From the NCBI GenBank assembly GCA_027364815.1, contig DAHXOQ010000057.1, positions 1,584 through 12,220 of the forward strand: 10,637 bases of DNA, written 5' to 3'. A program made the position numbers and the translations under genes. The notes under the pieces were generated by a model, which saw only the letters and a program-made list of their open reading frames with translations, was not told where the DNA came from and did not search any database. Positions 6,551 through 10,637 of the stretch are shown piece by piece; position 1 is the stretch's first letter, and every line of letters begins with the position of its first letter. The stretch is from Acidobacteriaceae bacterium (GTDB lineage: Bacteria; Acidobacteriota; Terriglobia; Terriglobales; Acidobacteriaceae).

Positions 6551-7519
6551 CTAACGATCGACCAGCACTTGGTAGTGTGCGTAGCTCGCGCCCTTCACAA
6601 CCGGTGCGCCGAACTTCACGGCAACATACTGGTAAGTCAGCGATCCCGGCAACCCAAGTTGGAAGATGCGCGGTGTCGGATCACCAAGCCAGTGGTACTC
6701 AATCAGATCTTCGGTCACAATGTATGCTGGCAGAACTGCTGAACCCGAACCCGGAACGCCAGTGTAGCTCAGGCTCCAGTCAGGGATCAGCGGAAGATCG
6801 CCAGCTTGTGTCGAGAGCATCTTCACACGCACGCCGCCTGATACCGCCTCGGTATTCAGCACTACGTTGAACTCGCTCTTCATCTCGCGATCAATCAGAT
6901 CAAGAAGAACAGGGTTTGCGTAAATTGCTGTCGGGCGTACAAAGTAGCCGTTGTTCGCTACCATCTGCGCCACGGTAGACTTCAGTCCATCAACGATCGA
7001 TGATGTGGTTCCGATGCTGGTCGTATTGCCACCGGCAACAATCTGCGCCGTCACACCCATGTATTGGGTAGTAGTCGGTGTAGACAAGCTGGTGTCGTTT
7101 CCATTCCACAGTGCCACATCATGCGTCACCATCACACCACTGACCGTATCCGCCAGGTCCTTCGCCTGCAGATAAGCAAACTGCTTCTGCTGGTCGCCCA
7201 GTTCGATGTCAAAAAGGTTGTAGTTGATCTGCGAGACAATCGCCTTCAACGGAACACTGCGCTCAACTCGAGTCGGACTCACAACCGGTGCAACGATGCT
7301 GCGCGGATTCACAAATCCAGACGTTCCAGGATTCGGAATCGCGGTCTCTTCAAAGAAGCGTGAAGGATGACCGGTCGCCGGAACCTGCTTGATACGCTGA
7401 CCAAACGCGCTCGAGCGATGACAGATGTCAAAAATCTCGGTCTGGTAAAGTGGAACTTCAATTGCGCCAGGTCCAATGTAATCGGCTGCCGCGTGGATAT
7501 CTGCAAAGCTTGCGTTCAT
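6551..7519 (-). CDS. Major capsid protein (HK97 fold)
   Basis: A 322-residue capsid subunit. It begins with a short N-arm (MNASFADIHAAADYIGPGAI) and EVPLYQTEIFDICHR instead of a long delta/scaffold domain. The PSRFFEETAIPNPG segment is E-loop-like, and the following VERSVPLKAIVSQINYNLFDIELG and QAKDLADTVSGVMVTHDVALWNG look like the spine-helix and P-domain parts of HK97-type capsids. LKSTVAQMVANNGYFVRPTAIYANPVLLDLIDRE is the common A-domain region in which a residue is read out from a plate-like helix. The C-terminus returns to a P-domain strand (SLTYQYVAVKFGAPVVKGASY). AAGGA lies 9 nt before the ATG at 7519. It follows a scaffold-like gene and protease and is followed by its own terminator. 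The stop codon is TAG. Confidence 0.85.
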   Translation of the reverse strand: MNASFADIHAAADYIGPGAIEVPLYQTEIFDICHRSSAFGQRIKQVPATGHPSRFFEETAIPNPGTSGFVNPRSIVAPVVSPTRVERSVPLKAIVSQINYNLFDIELGDQQKQFAYLQAKDLADTVSGVMVTHDVALWNGNDTSLSTPTTTQYMGVTAQIVAGGNTTSIGTTSSIVDGLKSTVAQMVANNGYFVRPTAIYANPVLLDLIDREMKSEFNVVLNTEAVSGGVRVKMLSTQAGDLPLIPDWSLSYTGVPGSGSAVLPAYIVTEDLIEYHWLGDPTPRIFQLGLPGSLTYQYVAVKFGAPVVKGASYAHYQVLVDR

Positions 7520-7534
7520 AAAATTTTTCCTTAA

Positions 7535-7564
7535 AGCAGCTTCTAGCTGCTAGCTGCTAGCTTT
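7535..7564. repeat. TAGCTGC heptad repeats with hairpin before the capsid RBS
   Basis: Tandem 7-bp units TAGCTGC, TAGCTGC and TAGCTTT (7544-7564). The first unit also pairs with AGCAGCT just to its left, giving perfect 7-bp arms (7535-7541 and 7545-7551) around a 3-nt loop. In the capsid message this hairpin would end a few nucleotides before the AAGGA site. Related units (TAGCTGG, TAGCTGC) recur at 7702-7716. Confidence 0.7.
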
Positions 7565-7612
7565 TGGCTGATCTCTCGCGCTTCAAGCTAGGTTTGTTTT
7601 GCTTCGCGCGGA

Positions 7613-7634
7613 TCACTCAAATCAGCATGAGTGA
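7613..7634. repeat. Inverted repeat TCACTCA/TGAGTGA
   Basis: Perfect 7-bp arms (7613-7619 and 7628-7634) with an 8-bp spacer, in the middle of the scaffold-capsid spacer. It is followed by GC-rich sequence in either direction, not a T-run. It could be an operator for a dimeric regulator or an RNA hairpin in the capsid leader. Confidence 0.55.
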
Positions 7635-7694
7635 ATAATCGCGAATCACTATCCAGTTACAGCTTCTATGTCGCCAACATTCTGCTGGTGGCTC

Positions 7695-7719
7695 GAAGCA
7701 TGTAGCTGGTAGCTGCTTC
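7695..7719. repeat. Inverted repeat GAAGCA/TGCTTC after the scaffold gene
   Basis: Perfect 6-bp arms around a 13-nt loop that itself contains AGCT repeats. It lies immediately after the TGA of the scaffold-like gene. No T-run follows on the minus strand, so it may act in RNA stability or processing rather than as an intrinsic terminator. Confidence 0.45.
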
Positions 7720-7720
7720 T

Positions 7721-8110
7721 TCAGGCAATGCTTCCAGCACGAAGCAACTGGGTCTTCACTGCGATCCGCTGCTCCAGGCTCAGACCCGCAAGGGCCGCGT
7801 CCAGAGAACGAACATCGATAGGACCATCCCCGACTCCACGCTTCGCCAGCAACTCGCTGGTTGACGCCGGAAGTGTCTTGCGCTGTGGCACCGTAGCTGT
7901 ACCCGCCTTCAGCGTCTCGAGCTCCTGCTCAGCCGCAAGCAGGCGCTCCTCCAACTCGGCTTCACGACGGCTCTGCTCCACCGTAGCCGAGATCTTCTCA
8001 ACTTCGCCGGCCAGAGTCGTCTGGCGTTCTTCGAGCCAGCCAAGCGTCCGCTCCAGTAAAGAGGTTGCGGCCTCCAGCCGCTCTACAATTGCCGTTTCGT
8101 CCCTGTCCAT
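7721..8110 (-). CDS. Small coiled-coil protein, probable capsid scaffold
   Basis: A 129-residue, highly charged protein. Residues about 5-70 form a long predicted coiled coil (ERLEAATSLLERTLGWLEE, GEVEKISATVEQS, EERLLAAEQELETLKAG). A flexible Thr/Pro linker follows (TVPQRKTLPAST), then a short helical C-terminal part (DVRSLDAALAGLSLEQRIAVKTQLL). A strong AGGAAGGAAG site precedes the ATG at 8110. Its place between protease and capsid, the coiled coil and the lack of a delta domain in the capsid protein all fit a separate scaffolding protein that the protease would remove. Scaffold sequences are poorly conserved, so I assign the role from architecture and position. Confidence 0.65.
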   Translation of the reverse strand: MDRDETAIVERLEAATSLLERTLGWLEERQTTLAGEVEKISATVEQSRREAELEERLLAAEQELETLKAGTATVPQRKTLPASTSELLAKRGVGDGPIDVRSLDAALAGLSLEQRIAVKTQLLRAGSIA

Positions 8111-8149
8111 ATGACTTCCTTCCTGTTCTGGTTACTGCTTTGGTTTCGA

Positions 8150-8169
8150 CTCGCGCACTCGCACGCGAG
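8150..8169. repeat. GC-rich inverted repeat in the protease-scaffold gap
   Basis: Perfect 6-bp arms CTCGCG and CGCGAG with an 8-nt spacer, in the 127-bp gap between the protease stop and the scaffold gene. No T-run follows on the minus strand, so an intrinsic terminator is unlikely. The rest of the gap holds only the scaffold ribosome binding site. Confidence 0.35.
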
Positions 8170-8237
8170 CCTGACCCACTCTCTTCCCCTGGTTTGAGGT
8201 TTCAAGTGAATCTGACTTTTACTGGAATTCGTTGTGC

Positions 8238-8738
8238 TTAACTCGCCAGCCGGAAGCTCGTTTCTCTGTACGCCGCCTTTTCCCTGAGCAACACCGCTGC
8301 TCCTGTAAAAGTCGCCCGCGTCAACTTCCAAACCACCGCGCGCATATCCTCCACACGCGCATCGGCAATCTCGTAACTCATTCCCATCGCTCCCGGCGCA
8401 TGTGCCTCCATCGCCTTTTGCACATCAGGAAAATCACGCGCGTACAAATAGCCCTTCACCACCAGCTTCTGCCCCACCAGATCAGCCTCGGTCAGCAAGC
8501 CAATCTTGCGCCGCGCATCATGGCCATCCCAGCTCGGCTTGTAATCCACTGCCATTCCCAACAAAGACGGAATCGCCTTCTCGGCCGCCTCCCGTGTCAA
8601 CATCACCCGGTGCCCTCGTGCCCCCGCGGGAGCCTTGTCACTCGCCGCGTTCACCACTGTCAGCACCCCCTCGAAAGGAACACGGTTTGGGTGTCCTTCC
8701 ACATGAGGAATCCTTACCGCCATCGCTTCCAATCGCAT
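8238..8738 (-). CDS. Putative prohead (capsid maturation) serine protease
   Basis: A 166-residue protein from the ATG at 8738, which has GGAG 5 nt upstream. An alternative ATG at 8795 would overlap the portal gene by 11 bp and add 19 residues, but its ribosome binding site is weak. The sequence has the layout of herpesvirus/phage assemblins: an early strand region (VPFEGVLTVVN), a WDGHD motif giving a candidate catalytic His (residue 73 of the chosen start), a charged strand region (KLVVKGYLYARDFPDVQKAM), and MGMSYE with a candidate catalytic Ser (residue 121). It ends with a strand-turn (WKLTRATFTGAAVLL) where S78-type proteases carry their conserved TGVAxV-like segment. It would trim scaffold and capsid during head maturation. 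The gene lies between portal and scaffold, as expected. The catalytic residues are inferred from position in the sequence. Confidence 0.65.
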   Translation of the reverse strand: MRLEAMAVRIPHVEGHPNRVPFEGVLTVVNAASDKAPAGARGHRVMLTREAAEKAIPSLLGMAVDYKPSWDGHDARRKIGLLTEADLVGQKLVVKGYLYARDFPDVQKAMEAHAPGAMGMSYEIADARVEDMRAVVWKLTRATFTGAAVLLREKAAYRETSFRLAS

Positions 8739-8784
8739 TTGCTCTCCACCCAACCACGTGTTTACTTTGCCCTCATCCCCAGTG

Positions 8785-10077
8785 TCACAACTCATCCGCA
8801 GTATCCGTTACTTGTCCTGCTTCGGCACTGAGTTGTGTCTCCCTGTTCTGGCCCAGCGGGCCCAACCCACGCATCGCCCGCACTTCATTCACCGTCAACA
8901 CACCGGCCTGCAGCAATTGCACCTGCACCGCCAGCTCTGTCTCCTCGTCCCTCGCGTTCAGTTCGTTGAAGACAAACTCAAACTCCCGCCATCCTATGCA
9001 CTTGTCAAAAAGATCGCGCGTAATGTGCCCGGCCAGCAGCATCGCCAGCGGTGAAATCGCCCCACGGAATGCCTCATCTGTCATCTCCGCCGCAGTCGAC
9101 TGGTTCACATCCGCTTCCAGACCCAGCATCAGCGGCGGCAATCCAAAGGCATTCGCTACCTGGCGAATCAAAAACTCCTGCCACGCCAATCGCAAATCCG
9201 CATCCGTACCCTGCGCAAACCGCAGCACTTCTGGCTTCTGCGGCGTTGAAATCAGCGGAACTCTGCCCGTTCCCTCTATCTCGTCCTGCCACCAGCGAAT
9301 CAATCTGTCCTGTTGCTGCGGCGTCGTCTCGTTGAGCCACAATGCATACTGCGCCACACTGTTCGATGCCAGGTTCCCCGCAAACCGGTGCGCGCTCGAA
9401 AACAGATTCACCGTCTCAAAGGCAACTTCAAGCGGTCCCAATCCAAAGGGCGTGTAACTGCGCGGATTCAGCCGCACATAGATCAACTGGTCGTCGCGCA
9501 ACTCAATCGCCTGTGACTCCAGTTGCCCCGGCAACACCTGTGCATACCGCGGCGTCTCCGCATCGCCATCCCACTTGGCATTGATTAGGATCGATGCTCC
9601 GTCCACCGGCCACAACATTGCCGGCCGCTCTGGATCACCCGTCGGCTCCATCTCAATTGCGCCATAACCACCCGTCAACGCATCTTCAATTACCTGCTCA
9701 ATCAAGGTGCGAAAACTATCGCTCACATTGGGTTCTTCAAGCGTCCGTCGCAGCGCCTTCAACTTGCGGTTTGCATACGCAACCTCGCCGCCGCTTACAC
9801 CGCGCCGCACCCGGATCTGCCAATCCATCGCCGCTATCCGATCCTTGATGACGTTGATCGCCCGCCTCACCACCGGTGTCTCCGCAAAGCGCCGCAGATT
9901 CATCGGCGTCGGTTTCGGCAAATGACGCCCCGGAAAATGTACCGGGCTCACAATCGCCGGCAACGCCAGCGTCCTGCGCTTCGCCTCTGCATCCTCTGCG
10001 CGCGCCTCAACTGCACTGCGGCCGCTCGTCGCCTGCCGCCAGATCTCTCTCAATTGCTCTCCAACCTTCACGCGCAC
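8785..10077 (-). CDS. Phage portal protein (HK97/SPP1-like)
   Basis: Dodecameric portal through which DNA enters and leaves the capsid. From the GTG at 10077 it is 430 residues, a normal portal length. Diagnostic segments, numbered from that start: PVVRRAINVIKDRIAAMDW (68-86), GGYGAIEME (136-144), QLIYVRLNPRSYTPFGLGPLE (197-217), FLIRQVANAFGLPPLMLG (302-319), NQSTAAEMTDEAF (325-337) and VNEVRAMRGLGPL (396-408). The start is uncertain. GGAG lies 9 nt before GTG 10077, and AAGGA precedes a second GTG at 10071. An upstream TTG at 10113 lies inside a terminator stem and is unlikely. The stop (8785-8787) is followed by the protease. No promoter fits between the upstream terminator and this gene. 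Confidence 0.9.
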   Translation of the reverse strand: MRVKVGEQLREIWRQATSGRSAVEARAEDAEAKRRTLALPAIVSPVHFPGRHLPKPTPMNLRRFAETPVVRRAINVIKDRIAAMDWQIRVRRGVSGGEVAYANRKLKALRRTLEEPNVSDSFRTLIEQVIEDALTGGYGAIEMEPTGDPERPAMLWPVDGASILINAKWDGDAETPRYAQVLPGQLESQAIELRDDQLIYVRLNPRSYTPFGLGPLEVAFETVNLFSSAHRFAGNLASNSVAQYALWLNETTPQQQDRLIRWWQDEIEGTGRVPLISTPQKPEVLRFAQGTDADLRLAWQEFLIRQVANAFGLPPLMLGLEADVNQSTAAEMTDEAFRGAISPLAMLLAGHITRDLFDKCIGWREFEFVFNELNARDEETELAVQVQLLQAGVLTVNEVRAMRGLGPLGQNRETQLSAEAGQVTDTADEL

Positions 10078-10090
10078 CTTCCTTTTCTCC

Positions 10091-10126
10091 AAAACAAAAA
10101 GGCACAACCCCAATCGGGCTGTGCCT
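10091..10126 (-). terminator. Strong intrinsic terminator abutting the portal ribosome binding site
   Basis: On the minus strand AGGCACA pairs perfectly with TGTGCCT. The stem continues through a G-U pair and three C-G pairs, giving about 11 bp around a 5-nt loop, and is followed at once by TTTTTGTTTT. The portal ribosome binding site (GGAG) starts at the next base. The stem begins with the same AAGAGGC sequence as the post-capsid terminator. Confidence 0.85.
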
Positions 10127-10390
10127 CTTCATTTCGTCGCTGGCAACCGGCTCTTCGCCGCTCGCCTCAATGTTTTTTTTGTAGCCTGCTCCGCGTCTCT
10201 CTTGCCGACTGCTTCCTGTTAACTGCCTACAAAAACCATCCTACCTCAACTCAACATATATATCTGCAAAGTGCATTCAAAATTCTAAAACAGGGAACAA
10301 GGCAAACAATATGGATATTGACAAATTGTGAATGTCAATCAAACTTTCACTTTCACTGAGAACTGAGAACTGAGAACTGAAAACTGAAAA
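10127..10390. other. 264-bp noncoding spacer upstream of the portal terminator
   Basis: AT-rich sequence without a supportable gene. It contains a heptad repeat array (10356-10397, running into the end of the upstream gene), an inverted repeat with TTGACA arms (10318-10338), a run of eight T at about 10172-10179 on the plus strand, and a small ATG-started frame at 10132 that overlaps the terminator without a ribosome binding site. A candidate minus-strand TTGACA (10338-10333) has no good -10 partner. Confidence 0.5.
10318..10338. repeat. Inverted repeat TTGACA/TGTCAA, possible operator
   Basis: Perfect 6-bp arms, TTGACA and TGTCAA, with a 9-bp AT-rich spacer, in the spacer upstream of the portal. 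The arm on each strand is also a perfect -35 hexamer. The best -10 matches at normal spacing (for example TATCCA, 15 nt away) are weak. Operator or promoter function is plausible but unproven. Confidence 0.4.
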
Positions 10391-10397
10391 CTAAGAA
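10356..10397. repeat. Six tandem 7-bp repeats (CTGAGAA type)
   Basis: Units on the plus strand are CTGAGAA three times, CTGAAAA twice and CTAAGAA once, perfectly in 7-bp register. The array overlaps the end of the minus-strand gene and supplies its TAG stop and last one or two codons. It is a simple tandem repeat with no spacers, so not a CRISPR array. It has the same 7-bp period as the TAGCTGC units in the capsid leader. Confidence 0.85.
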
Positions 10398-10637
10398 CTG
10401 TCCTTCAGCAACTCTCTCCTCGCCGTATCCGCCACTCTTCCCATATCCGCCGTCGTCAGCACTCGAATCTGGTGTTCCTCCATCGTCTCCACGCCAAACC
10501 GGTACTGCTCCAGCCTCTCCGGATCCTCATCCGTCGCACCCAGTCGCGCCGCAGGTTCAATGATCGCCGTCAACTCCAGCCCCGCGCCCTCGTGCTCGAT
10601 GAAGTCCCACGCCGCACGCTCTGCCAGCGTCTTCGAC
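10391..10637 (-). CDS. 3' end of an unrecognised gene; visible start resembles an extended SDR
   Basis: An open frame enters from the right edge and ends at TAG 10391. Its first residues, SKTLAERAAWDFI followed by GLELTAIIEPAARLGA, closely resemble the YxxxK-helix region and the following strand (INPxxxxGP) of extended short-chain dehydrogenases of the dihydroflavonol-reductase type. After that point, DEDPERLEQYRFGVETMEEH through ADMGRVADTARREL is acidic and helical and does not look like the rest of that family, which would continue for another 150 residues or so. The last codons lie in a heptad repeat. It may be a truncated or chimeric dehydrogenase, or an unrelated protein (a phage packaging gene cannot be excluded from position). 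Codon choice is more GC-rich at third positions than in the phage genes. Confidence 0.5.
   Translation of the reverse strand, partial: SKTLAERAAWDFIEHEGAGLELTAIIEPAARLGATDEDPERLEQYRFGVETMEEHQIRVLTTADMGRVADTARRELLKDSS

Larger units (their letters stand above)
7520..7720. other. Structured 201-bp capsid leader region
   Basis: This gap between the scaffold-like gene and the capsid gene holds no coding region I can support. It contains three inverted repeats (7535-7551, 7613-7634 and 7695-7719), two clusters of TAGCTGC-type heptads, and the capsid ribosome binding site near 7531. I found no convincing -35/-10 promoter pair. None of the hairpins is followed by a run of T on the minus strand, so none is a standard terminator. 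Confidence 0.6.

Noticed and set aside
8402..9457. Long plus-strand open frame (351 codons) opposite the portal and protease genes
   Set aside because: Its translation is a Ser/Pro/Ala/Arg-rich string without domain character, and it lies antisense to a well-supported portal gene. GC-rich coding DNA often leaves the opposite frame open.
10078..10113. TTG start of the portal gene at 10113
   Set aside because: It lies within the loop and stem of a strong terminator, and the extra residues (GLCLFVLEK) are encoded by the hairpin and T-run. GTG at 10077 or 10071 has better ribosome binding sites.
10084..10132. Small ATG-started frame at 10132 as a leader peptide over the terminator
   Set aside because: No ribosome binding site precedes it, and its continuation runs out of frame into the portal gene with no codon pattern suggesting attenuation.
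10356..10397. CRISPR-like array
   Set aside because: Units are 7 bp, directly adjacent and without spacers, so this is a simple tandem repeat.

Overview
Host and overall content. All credible genes in this window lie on the minus strand. The left end is chromosomal: the start of purK and all of purE, a short purine-biosynthesis operon. Almost everything else (about 1173 to 10077) is a tailed-phage head and tail gene module. Base composition is moderately GC-rich, GTG and TTG occur as plausible starts, and two intergenic regions carry runs of 7-bp repeats (TAGCTGC type and CTGAGAA type). I associate such heptads with Acidobacteriota genomes from memory, so a soil acidobacterium is my best guess for the host; this is inference, not proof.

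Layout in transcription order (right to left). 10637-10391: 3' end of a gene whose visible start resembles an extended short-chain dehydrogenase and whose end I do not recognise. 10390-10127: AT-rich spacer with six heptad repeats and an inverted repeat. 10126-10091: strong intrinsic terminator directly before the portal ribosome binding site. Then portal (10077-8785), putative prohead protease (8738-8238), small coiled-coil scaffold-like protein (8110-7721), a structured 201-bp spacer, major capsid protein (7519-6551), a second intrinsic terminator, head-tail connector (6394-5771), a small probable head-closure protein (5767-5333), a small probable tail-completion protein (5281-4796), a probable tail tube protein (4795-3821), a large tail hub/tip protein (3741-1426) and a small membrane protein (1397-1173). 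Only 39 bp then separate the module from purE (1133-612), which overlaps purK (615 to the window edge) by 4 bp.

How it fits together. The head genes follow the usual order of HK97-like siphophages: portal, protease, scaffold, capsid, connectors, tail. All reading frames are open. No terminase precedes the portal, no tape measure gene lies between tube and hub, and no endolysin, integrase or repressor is visible. The module is therefore either part of a prophage with dispersed genes, a trimmed remnant, or a domesticated particle-forming locus such as a gene-transfer-agent-like or tail-like element. The window alone cannot decide between these. The module is co-directional with purEK and no terminator is visible between them, so read-through into purine genes is possible, although purE has its own consensus -10 box very close to its start codon.
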